A stretch of 64,000 nucleotides of DNA from Diphasiastrum complanatum. Its lineage: Eukaryota > Streptophyta > Lycopodiopsida > Lycopodiales > Lycopodiaceae. Below are positions 22,189 through 31,233 of the stretch, piece by piece. A program made the position numbers and the translations under genes. The notes below the pieces were generated by a model that was not told where the DNA came from, made no database searches, and saw only the letters and a list, made by a program, of their open reading frames with translations. The stretch lies in NCBI GenBank assembly GCA_029204225.1, contig CM055103.1, positions 51,713,977 through 51,777,976 on the forward strand. The letters are read 5' to 3'. Within the stretch, counting starts at the first letter, position 1. Each line of letters begins with the position of its first letter.

Positions 22189-22870
22189 TTATGCTAATTT
22201 ATCAATTTCCTCTAATCTAGAACAAAAAGGGATTTCTATTCTATCAACGACATCAAATATATCTTTCTCAAATTTTAAATAGTCTTCATAATCTATATAG
22301 GAGGCAAAAGGAGGAGGAGGAGGCACAAGAATAGTAGTATCTTCAATTGGATTGTCCAAAATCATTGTAGTTGTATCTACAACTCAATCAAGGGCTACAT
22401 TATTTACATCGTGCTCAGAAGAAGAAAGCTGAATATTCATTATCCTTACTTTTTTTGGAGCATCAGTTTTGGGCTTTACAGCCTTCTTAGGGACTTTTAA
22501 ATTTCGAGGCCTCTTGGTAGGAAGGTTTTTCCTATCTAGGGAATAATCTCTAGGTGAAGATGGCTCACCCTTATGAAGTTTACAGTATTCATCTCGCATT
22601 CGATAAAGGAGTCGAAAATCCTTTGGCATTATAGCTACCCGCTTGGCACAAATAGCAAGCAAAAAATGAATCCTCAAAAAGTAGGCTCTGATAATCCTCA
22701 ACAGCCTCTTGAAGGCATTGAAGTGTCCTGGGTGTGAATCTCACAAACTTCCCAAATCATTTCTCATGATCTAGTGAACCGTATGGTAGAAGGGCCCTGG
22801 AAATCAACAAGATGGTGGACCTTTGATATTTCCTAATCTCGGACAACCACCTACTAAGGTTATGTCGTCT
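22189..22870 (-). pseudogene. H3-like locus 0: histone-fold remnant with long C-terminal extension
   Basis: One minus frame (about 22,846-22,640) reads L-S-E-I-R-K-Y-Q-R-S-T-I-L-L-I, then L-Q-C-L-Q-E-A-V-E-D-Y, and L-L-F-E-D-S-F-F. After a frameshift comes I-C-A-K-R-V-A-I-M-P-K-D-F with R-M-R-D-E-Y. These follow the order of the H3 histone fold (E-I-R-K-Y-Q-K-S-T-E-L-L-I; A-L-Q-E-A-A-E-A-Y; L-F-E-D; H-A-K-R-V-T-I-M-P-K-D-I). Unlike H3, the frame does not stop after the last helix but runs about 75 more residues, rich in K and P, to a stop at 22,384, and then about 65 more including a P-P-P-P-P run. There is one internal stop in the fold. No clear H3 tail is seen upstream. Confidence 0.75.
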
Positions 22871-23299
22871 CGTTCATCTTGGAGGATTCAAGGCTGCAAG
22901 AGGCTGTACGACAGAACCAGAAGAGAAAAATTCTCTTTTTGTATGCTTCATCATATCCATAGCGGATAGGTGTTGGGATATCGAACATGTGCGCGAGAGT
23001 AAACAGGCAAGGTGGAGAAAGAGCTCTTTCCTCACACAAGAGTGATATGCACGAACGATACATCACTTTTGTGCATAGGCAGTATGGAGGTTAAGGCGAG
23101 GAGCAATATGTGCGGTCATAGAGGAGTGATATATATGGAATTGATATACAGTATATCATTTCTGTGCGCACACAAAGCACTAGGGTGGAAAGCGAAAACA
23201 AGAAGTAAGTCAACGGAGGGTAATCAGTGCAAACGGCATGCTTGAAATCAATATCCGGCCAAGAAATCATAAATTTGCGTGAAAATTCGAGCCGAAAAT

Positions 23300-23585
23300 G
23301 ACCTATTTATAAAACAAATTTGCACGTGTGGAGGAGTAGCGAAGGAACACGTGTCAACATGTGATTGGTCAGAATTAATACGTCATACAGAGAATGATTG
23401 ATCTGACATCTGTCACGTGCGAGAATGACACGGGTCAAAAACGGATTCGTGCACGTGTCCCAGCCCACGTGGCCTCATAATTGAGTCATCATTGTTAGTA
23501 TGACCATTCCACATGGACCAATTAGCTGACGACACGTGTCTCGGCCGTCTTTTCACACGTGCAAAAATTACGTATATATAAGTCC
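23300..23585. promoter_or_regulatory. Divergent promoter with seven CACGTG motifs
   Basis: A TATA box on each strand faces outward: TTTATAAATAGG on minus (23,302-23,314), pointing to H3-like locus 0, and TATATATAAG on plus (23,573-23,582), pointing to locus 1. Between them CACGTG occurs at 23,323, 23,348, 23,414, 23,452, 23,466, 23,533 and 23,556. CACGTG is the plant G-box/ABRE core bound by bZIP and bHLH factors. CCAAT- and ATTGG-type words are also present. The density is far above chance and a similar cluster precedes locus 2. Confidence 0.7.
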
Positions 23586-23888
23586 TCGGAATTTTCATTT
23601 TTTTTTCGCAGAATTTTTGGCTTTCGCTCCCAATATCACTCTCAAGCGTGCTCTCTCACCGTTCAAGCGTTCGCCCTCTCACAGTGCGCTCAAGAGCGAT
23701 ACCCCTGGTAGTCCAATATCACTTTTGAATGCACATCTCATTTCTTAAAATATTCTATGTATATCTTGTGCTCAAAATTGATATTTAGTTTTGGTATCAA
23801 TTTCAAGCGCTCTTTTATCGCAAATTTGTTTGTTTTCATCCCCTTTGCTTTTGTTCAAACATTTTTTGTTAATTTTCTTCTTCTGAGA

Positions 23889-24259
23889 ATGATGGCCAGG
23901 AGCAAATCCACTGCCCGTGCCATAACCACTGTCAGCCATCCCATTCCCATGTTCCCCCTGATACTGGCCGTAAACGTGGCATGAAGCAGGTCGGGCTGAC
24001 GGAGATTAGAAAACTCTAGAGATCAACTAAATTGTTGATCCCTAGAGCTCCTTTCGGCCGATCTGTAAGGAACGTCACTCTGTCACTTGGGCTAAATGTT
24101 CGTTTTGCCGTGACAGCCATGCAGGCCTTACAGGGTGTTGCAGAAGATTTTTTGTCCCAGTTTTTTGATGATACTTGTCGTTTGGTAATGCATGGTAAGC
24201 ATGTCACCATCATGCCAAAGGATTTTGTCATTCTCAGACAGGTTGTGTCCATAGTGTAA
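23889..24259 (+). pseudogene. H3-like locus 1: divergent histone H3-like gene with two lesions
   Basis: The frame opens M-M-A-R-S-K-S-T-A-R, close to the canonical M-A-R-T-K-Q-T-A-R tail. After a frameshift at a C run (23,953-23,957) it reads V-G-L-T-E-I-R-K-L, a TAG stop (24,017-24,019) at the place of the usual Gln, and then R-S-T-K-L-L-I-P-R-A-P-F. It continues open through A-M-Q-A-L-Q-G-V-A-E-D-F-L, F-F-D-D-T and H-G-K-H-V-T-I-M-P-K-D-F to a TAA. The part from L-L-I to A-L-Q has the same length as canonical H3 (no loop-1 insertion as in many CENH3 proteins), but L-L-I-P and K-D-F are CENH3-like choices. There is no intron. It would package DNA if functional; the two lesions make it a pseudogene unless one is a sequencing error. 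Confidence 0.75.
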
Positions 24260-24277
24260 TACTAGAATGCAATTTTC

Positions 24278-25320
24278 TATATTGATAAAAAGACATGATG
24301 ATTGGCATGTATTTGTTGATAGTGTTCTTCCACAATTTGGATTGTTTCACCAATATCTCTGTATTTGATCACGAGCTCATGTCTTTTACGTACCTGCATA
24401 AAACTAATACAGTATTAGAAAGTATTGATTGAAACTATTCATAAAAGATCGAGTGTTTACAGTTACTTACGAGTTTACCATTGAAAGTGAATCTGAAGTC
24501 TGAAAGTACATCATATTGTAGGAGCAATAGTTTTCGCCTGATGTAGTTTAGACTCCAATCTTCTTCCACCTCAACACACATCAAAACGGCATCATTGTAT
24601 ATAATTTCAATATTTTTTCGTTTTCAATGTCCACTGGCTTCCAAGTCTTGATCGAGTAGCACCCATTTACGTTTATTTTTTTTCCATCTTTGATAATGGA
24701 AGCATAAGCTCAACATTTGTTTTTCAATTTGATAACAGAAGCACATCGAATACATTTTAATGCTGCATTCTATTTCTCCATCTGATCTTTTGTCCCAGCC
24801 TTCATCCATAAGTTCAGATAATAAACTATCTGATAAATTCTTGCATACAAACATCATTGGGGTTTTGTGTACATTGACACTTGAAAAGAAATCCACAAAT
24901 ATATTCAAGGAACCAACACAATCTGACTGTTTTTTATCACGTGCTCATTTTTAATAAATTTTTTACATCATTATATATCTTGCAACGGAATGATTCTGAA
25001 ACTATAGCATGTGATGCAATCCATTCATCACTTTCAAAACTAGGTAATTACCTCGATATTGCAGCTATCCAATATTAGTGTGAATAACATCTAACCGACC
25101 TACTAAAGATCCCATTCATTTATGTTGCATGGATATAAATCTACAAGAGAAAAATAATCAGATTGGCAAGTTTACTATTAGATATTTATGAATGACAAAA
25201 ATCAAAGTATCAAAAATATCAATACTCAAAGTTGGTATAAAAGTTCAAGAGCTTGTGCCACATTGGATGGGTTTGATAGATCATATGTTGGATTTTCATT
25301 GATTTGATCCATTGGGGTTG
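24278..25320 (-). pseudogene. Gene X, copy 1 (unrecognised; ubiquitin-like C-terminal end)
   Basis: Minus-strand pieces match gene X copy 2 in order: Q-A-T-P-M-D-Q-I-N-E-N near 25,315, V-D-L-Y-P-C-N-I-N-E-W near 25,140, S-D-E-W-I-A-S-H near 25,040, and a long frame (24,908-24,624) with F-V-D-F-F-S-S-V-N-V and L-S-D-S-L-L-S-E-L-M-D-E-G-W-D. The last two exons are joined by a 77-bp GT-AG intron (24,394-24,470). They read V-E-V-E-E-D-W-S-L-N-Y-I-R-R-K-L, D-F-R-F-T-F-N-G-K-L-V and, after the intron, I-G-E-T-I-Q-I-V-E-E. The strand-helix-strand spacing of this end resembles a ubiquitin-like beta-grasp fold, which is an inference only. It is convergent with H3-like locus 1: the stops lie 20 bp apart. 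Several frameshifts are present upstream. Confidence 0.5.
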
Positions 25321-25329
25321 CTTGGGTGT

Positions 25330-26334
25330 TTTCCTGTTATGCAAATACAACAATAAGTGCTCAAATTAGAATGATAGAAATGCTTCAATTGTTACATCCA
25401 ATGCAAATAAAAAGCATTTACTTCTATTCGTTCAATCTTATTGTTTGTAAGCTCAATCAAAGCCTACTATTTGCAAGCTTAATCAAGCTTAAGAGGAAAA
25501 CAACAACAAACAACACTTGCCTTAATCAAAAGCAAAAATGAAAATCAAATATTTATGTAAACTTCAATTAACTAATCCAAGCTAATGTTTACATAAAGTT
25601 CCCATTCCAAATCCAATTCCATTTGTCATTTCAAAAGCAACCAAAGTTTTCACATTTCTCACTATTCTAGATTTCCAAATCCATGAAACTAGTGTTTAAA
25701 AATGGATAACTAATGAAGCTTTATGAAATCTTCAATTTTCAGATTTATAGGTCTGAAAATCAAAACTTCATAATGACAAAAAATAGAACTCCAAAACTTG
25801 TTTTATGCACAAAGTTACACTATCATTCCTTTCCTACATTGCCATCTTCATGAAACTAGGAGATAGAAAGGTGTAACTAATGAAATTTGAATGCAAACTT
25901 CACTTTTCAGATTTGATTTTCAGATTTACAGGTCTGAAAAATAGAACTTCAAAATGAAAATCAGAACTTCAAACACTTCATTTATGCAAAAAAAACACTA
26001 CTTTTGATCAAAACACATAGCTAGAATCAATCTTTTTGCAAAAAAAAGTTTGTATATGTAGAGGAAGACTTCCTCTAACCATCCCACAAATCTTTTTTCA
26101 GAACTTTTAAAAACCCAAAGCCCACTTTAAAACTTCTCTAACATGATAAAAAATCAGCCCCTAAACAATTCTATAAGTATCACTACTCTCTTCCAAAAAG
26201 AACTAGATTCATTGGGTACTTTAACTACAAGCTTCCTACAACTAGAAAAGCCTATAATCTTTTCCAAAAAAAAATTAGTTGGTGATCTTTATAGAACTTG
26301 AAGAAGGTTAAAAAGGTTACCACCATTTGTCTAG
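25330..26334. other. AT-rich spacer with a diverged tandem repeat
   Basis: No gene is seen. Two roughly 170-bp units (about 25,680-25,850 and 25,855-26,000) share the phrase TTTCAGATTTATAGGTCTGAAAA and AACTTCAAAATG. If the primer site at 26,335-26,345 is real, this is the start of a minus-strand LTR element's internal region. Confidence 0.4.
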
Positions 26335-26598
26335 CTCTAATACCACTTTTACAAGTAGAGGTGAAGAAGTCCTCCAAATCCAAGGTAGAGCCTCCAAATG
26401 TCCTCCAAGCAACCTGCAAGCTTCAAGATGCTCCCCAACTCCAAGCTAGGATGCCTCCACCTGCAAGTAAAGATCTGCAAGCCTCCAAGGATCTCTCCTC
26501 CACCTGTGTCCCTACTTTTTAAACACAAAGATAGATAACAACCTGGCCTCAACTATTCACCTTAATCCTAAGGGTACCTTGCCATTCAGCCCCCAACA
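26335..26598 (-). mobile_element. Short LTR with tRNA-Met primer site (minus strand)
   Basis: On the minus strand, TGGTATTAGAG (complement of 26,335-26,345) matches the plant retrotransposon primer site for initiator tRNA-Met (TGGTATCAGAGC) at all but one position. It follows a 250-bp segment that starts TGTTGGGGGC (26,598) and is rich in CTCCA repeats. No second LTR or coding region is seen, so this is probably a truncated copia-like or TRIM-like element between the two H3-like units. Confidence 0.5.
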
Positions 26599-26811
26599 CT
26601 AAATGGACTAATAGTGGTCTGAAATATTGCTAGTTACATAGGTATGTAACATTAATAATCGATAGATTAATCTAGTAGAAAACCAAATTGTTATATATTT
26701 TGCAAGCTTATCGATTTCAAGCGCAATTGTCAACCACAGTAGTAAAATCCAAGCCGTACACGCGTCGATCCAACAACGGATTAGATCTCTCACACGTAAT
26801 TTAACCGTCCA

Positions 26812-27065
26812 CACGTGCGAGACCACACGTGTTTCAATACACATCAATTTGTCATTCGGCCGCATGCCCACATGTGTGAGCTTATACATGCGAGTGTACA
26901 TGTCACTGTACCATTCGACCATGTGTCCACACATGAAATCCCACACATGCAGTTCCAAACATGCAGTTTCACACGTGCAGATCTAGACGTGTAGCTTCAC
27001 ACGTTCGATTTGGGCCACGTGTTGCAAGTTTTCACACGTGTGAACTTTTTTCTGCCATATAAGTC
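26812..27065 (+). promoter_or_regulatory. Promoter of H3-like locus 2, five CACGTG motifs
   Basis: CACGTG occurs at 26,812, 26,826, 26,972, 27,016 and 27,035, with many CACATG/CACGCG variants between them. A CATATAAG TATA box lies near 27,056-27,063, about 250 bp before the ATG. The post-TATA sequence (AAGTCC, then TTTTCGCTT and AATATCGCT) also resembles that at locus 1 (AAGTCC, TTTCGCTC, AATATCAC), which supports a common origin of the two promoters. Confidence 0.65.
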
Positions 27066-27309
27066 CAATTTCCACGATTTTTTAGGTTTTCGCTTTCTTC
27101 TTGGAATGCTCCCATAGGACTTGCTGACCCAATATCGCTATCATGCAAGTGCCTTCCTCCCCCCGCCTGACCTGCTACTCTCTCGCATCATAGCGATATC
27201 AGCCTCACAAGTTCTAGTATCGCCATCACACGAGAGAATCTGTCATGCAAACGATTCTATCATTCATCACCATAGTAACACTCTTGCGTGGTAGAGATAT
27301 TCGGCCTCA

Positions 27310-28078
27310 ATGGCTCGGACGAAGCAAACTGCTAGGCTTACTAGCTTTGTTGAACTAGCCCATCCATAGACTTCTAAACCTATACGTCCTCAAAGATGCA
27401 GAGGACCTCACTGTCCATGGTTGAGGTACATCAGGGCACTGCAAAGGAGTTCTATTGGAAGCTGCACACCTGTGCATGATAATGAATTCCTTGCATGCCA
27501 CCCATTCCACTGTTAAGTCCATGTGCAAGAGGATGGTGAGATATTGCCCAAGTCAGATGGGCTGATTGTAAATACTAACATAGAGATTGTTGATGCAAAG
27601 GTAAAAAGGATCTTTTCATGTTTTTTATTTACATGATGGCATGGAGTTTAGAATTATATTGAATTGTAATTTAGCATTTTTTTGTTGTGATTTCTCAGTC
27701 TTCGAAACAAGACGATGCTTTCAGCTATGGATGGTTTTCCATCTGGAATGTTAAATCATTCTTGGATTGGTATATAATGCAACCTCCAAATGCTAATATC
27801 CGTGAGGTATTTTTCTCTACTTCCAGTATCCTGATGATATTATGTTAACTGTGTATTTATATATTTTTAAACATTGGCTAATACATATATACACACAATG
27901 TTTTAAATTGTAGTTCCAATGTCTTGAGGTATCAACAAATGTTATTTATCAGTACCGGCATGAAATGTTAGAAATCTTACTATCGTCTGCAAGGCCCTAT
28001 AAGCATGAAGGTGCCTCAGATGAAGCTGCCAGGGGTCCTGTGGATAGCGAAGTTGTAGTGCTTGAGGATCTACCTTAG
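27310..28078 (+). pseudogene. H3-like locus 2: H3 tail start joined to unrelated spliced exons
   Basis: Exon 1 (27,310-27,600) starts with exactly M-A-R-T-K-Q-T-A-R, the invariant first nine residues of histone H3. Further on it has L-R-Y-I-R-A-L-Q-R-S-S, aligning with L-R-E-I-R-K-Y-Q-K-S-T. There are two in-frame stops and no recognisable rest of the fold. GT-AG introns at 27,601-27,698 and 27,807-27,913, both phase 0, lead to exon 2 (36 codons: G-W-F-S-I-W-N-V-K-S-F-L-D-W-Y) and exon 3 (54 codons to a TAG at 28,076), which are fully open. I do not recognise exons 2-3. A plant H3 gene normally has no such C-terminal part. The clean splice phases suggest the gene was once expressed as a fusion. 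Confidence 0.65.
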
Positions 28079-28600
28079 GCACCTATGATTGGAATGTAAA
28101 TATTGAAATAGAAGTTCGTCAAATACATAGAAATATATTATCACATGATGATGCATAGAACAATAGATAGGAAAACAGAAAGTGGGCTATTATTGAAAGC
28201 CACAAATATATTATTTCGATTTAAAAAACAATGTACATTTTCCAAAATACTGAATACTAATTGTTTGATGAAATCTTGAAGTCATTTGAGACTGTTTTGT
28301 ATTTCTTTTTTTGAAAGGTACATTGTTGTTGCACGTCTACCATCCCAATGTTTATGCGGTTTCGACAATTTCTAAGCTTCTATTTAAATCATTGCACTGT
28401 ATGCAATTTTCTTGTCTTGGCCTTACCTGTACATCAAAGAAACTTGTTAAACAATATCAACATTGAGATTATTTTAAATGAAATCTTGCAATACTGAAAA
28501 CACTAAAATAAGTCCAAATGAAATCATTGAAAGTCATTTTAAATGTGTATTAAAGAAAACACACATACACCTACCAATCTCTCATTGACTCAAAAACAGA
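28079..28600. other. Spacer between H3-like locus 2 and gene X copy 2
   Basis: AT-rich, with no coding signal. It probably contains the 3' untranslated regions of the two convergent genes. Confidence 0.4.
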
Positions 28601-28609
28601 AGTGTTCAG

Positions 28610-29618
28610 AAATATCATATTACAACAAGGTAAGCTCTGATCGAATGTGACGAGTGTCCAATATTCCTCCACTTCAATTGTTGTAATAGTAGAATTATTT
28701 TGCTTCACTTGGATTTCTATTTGATCTTGATGATTCACTGGATGTTGCCATTACTCTTTATATCCCAATGATCATCAAGGAGGCTTGATAGCATATCATC
28801 TGTTAAATCACTACAAATAAACATTGTTGCTGTTCTACGAATATTACATTCAACAAAAAAATCTACAAACATTGCAAAAGGCAGAAACCAATGCAATCTA
28901 TTGTTTTTTGAATCTATGCTACATTTCATATAGTTTTGAATGTCCATTAAAAAACCTTGATTGGAAGCTCTCTGCTATGGTGGAATATGGAAGAATCCAT
29001 TCTTCGCTTGAGAAAGAGGGTAATGATATTACCTCTAATCTTCCACCTAAATTGGATGGTGTGTAAAATGAATCATAGAAGAAAATACAAGAATCCAAAA
29101 CTGATCTCGTGGAGCAGTTCTTGTATTGCAGAAGACCAATATCAGAATGAATAACGTTCATGATGCCGACAAGGGATTGTATAGGTTGCCATTCGATTAT
29201 GCTTGATGGATACAAATCTACACAAACTCATAAAACTATATATAATCTAAATACTTAGATACATGTCTAAATGATTAATGCAAAGCTCAAAGCAAAACAT
29301 TTTCCAGAACTTACAATTACATTTGAGTCCATCATTTGAACTTATGCCTTCCACTCTAATTTCCCTGTTGAACCAAGACATATGAAATGGATCGACCACC
29401 AGGTGAAACTTTGAATTCTAAAATTCTACCTTTCCAAAAGCTCCTATAATCATATTTGATTTTCTCTTTTTACGAAAAACACCTCTTGATGCGGGATGCA
29501 TGAGAACCCACTCAAATTTTATATATACACGTGGTATCCAAGAGCCATCAGAGTCTTTTTCATTAGAAACAAAAACTGAGACAATATTGCTTCGTGGTCT
29601 ACGGCTTCCGAAAGCCAT
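28610..29618 (-). pseudogene. Gene X, copy 2 (unrecognised)
   Basis: Exon 1 starts M-A-F-G-S-R-R-P-R-S-N (ATG at 29,618). It contains V-Y-I-K-F-E-W-V-L-M-H-P and a basic F-R-K-K-R-K-S, and ends at a GT donor (29,429). A second exon (29,219-28,920) has S-I-I-E-W-Q-P-I-Q-S-L-V-G-I-M-N-V-I-H and S-E-E-W-I-L-P-Y-S-T. A third (28,947-28,735) has L-H-W-F-L-P-F-A-M-F-V-D-F-F-V and L-T-D-D-M-L-S-S-L-L-D-D-H-W-D. The end (28,700-28,610) aligns with the ubiquitin-like end of copy 1 (V-E-V-E-E-Y-W-T-L; R-H-I-R-S-E-L-T-L-L) but across frames. Like copy 1 it is convergent with an H3-like locus, so the two-gene unit was duplicated. Confidence 0.5.
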
Positions 29619-29779
29619 TTCAAAGCTAAAAGAAGATGAACAATAGAGTCTGAAACAAAATGTAGATGAATCAATATGAAAATAAAAAACGAAATTTGTA
29701 ATAAATGATGGCGGTCTTTTGTAAATCATATATGTTACTCTAGTTAAAAATAGTAAGCTCAACTGTGATTGTAGTTTAC

Positions 29780-30163
29780 AATTATGTATTGTTTCAATTT
29801 GGTAGGCTTTAGTTAAAAAGCTAGCCCGGGGGCTTGTCTCGGGCCAATAACGGAATTACATCTATATATAGCCTAAAATGCCACATAGAGGCTAATAGTG
29901 AATTTCATGCATTTATCAGGTCTATCCCACATGGCGTCCGCATGCAGAGGGGACCTTTACTTATATATGTATTAGTCTCTTTGTAATAAAGATGCTTTTG
30001 CTTTGTGAGCTCTTTGCTTCATGTGAGCTCCTCCATCACTCTATTACTTGTGGATGTTGTTTATGGTTTCGATGGTTGGCAATCAATCAGTGATTGCATG
30101 TATAATATGCACTCTCCACTAGATCAGAATTTCTACATAGAATGTTAACTTGGTATTAGAGTT
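29780..30163 (+). mobile_element. Copia-type LTR with primer site
   Basis: In LTR order on the plus strand: TATA box CTATATATAG (29,862-29,871), polyadenylation signal AATAAAG (29,985-29,991), and a primer site TGGTATTAGAGT (30,151-30,162) matching initiator tRNA-Met with one mismatch in the core. The LTR probably ends at the CA at 30,136-30,137. The left end is a guess. No gag can be read behind it, so the element is truncated. Confidence 0.6.
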
Positions 30164-31233
30164 GATAGGCTGTGGAGGAACATGCACGATCGTAGCTCTT
30201 AGAAGTGCGGTTCCATCGATGGTAGCATCAAAACTGAGCAACGGTAAGGATGCCGTACGGAGTACAAGATGGTCCGGGGTGATCGGAGACGCAAAGCCCT
30301 TTGATTTATTGCATACAAAGCCAATTCATAGAATCAAAGTTAAGAAAATTACATAGCAGACAGGCTATGAAGCAACCCAAAAGAAATACTAATAACAGGA
30401 CCAATTCTCAGTGAATTATGAATTAGTTTGTTGCAAACAATAATTGGGACAGTCTGTTGGATAGTGGGGTTAGCTGTGGAGGTTCAGTTCTCAATAATTT
30501 ATCAGAAGGCAGTTCCAAAGATATGCAACAAAGCTTAGTCTTTGCAGATTGGGGTTTACAGAGCAAAAAACTGGGATCTTTCTCTACAAGAGATTGTTTT
30601 TGCTACTGTAAGAAGCTACATTATGGTGATGGAGCAGCTAGATGATGACTGCAAGAAGCTGTACTCAGCCATGAAAGGACGGAGAAGCAATTGGCAATTC
30701 TCTGATGTAGCAAAATCATGGCTAGGGTTTGTAGCTGATAAATCATGGATCTTTCTCTATAGACAATGTTTTTAGTGTTGTAAAAGGCTGATGGAGGGCG
30801 CCCTAGTGCCATCAAGAATATCTCCAGTGGCTGTGATAGCCCTGGTGGAAGGAGGGCACTGGATCAGAATCTAGCAGGCAAGAAAAACCCTTGAAAGCTA
30901 TGGAAGTGATGGATCTTTTTTTTAGAGCATGGTTCTGAGAACTGTAAAGTTCTATTGTATGTCACCCTGGTCCATAGAAGAGGATGTCAGAAGGCCGCGA
31001 CCAGCTGTGTTCGCATGGAAGAGCTTGATCATGTTGAAGTTGTAGCCATAACCATAGCCAAGAGAGCAAACGAGAAGGAGAGCTCGCCGGTGAGCTTGCG
31101 CGACAAGTAGAATAAGGCCATAGTGGCCAAAAGGGCATAGTGCCTCTATGAGTAGGTTTTGGTGCACGTGGAGGCCCACAACCATCCGATCGAGGAGTAT
31201 AGATCGAGGGTTGCGATTGTCTGAATCTAAAAT
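30164..31233. other. Unassigned interval after the copia-type LTR
   Basis: Short open frames occur (30,457-30,645; 30,542-30,775 plus) with no recognised domain. Part 30,960-31,230 is more GC-rich than its surroundings. It ends at the start of the duplicated block. Confidence 0.35.

Noticed and set aside
23889-24259. Calling H3-like locus 1 a CENH3 gene
   Set aside because: Spacing matches canonical H3, and only two short motifs are CENH3-like. With a frameshift and a stop the evidence supports no more than an H3-like remnant.
26812-27040. CACGTG cluster as a simple tandem repeat
   Set aside because: Spacing is irregular and the sequence between motifs differs, so it looks like a motif cluster, not a satellite.
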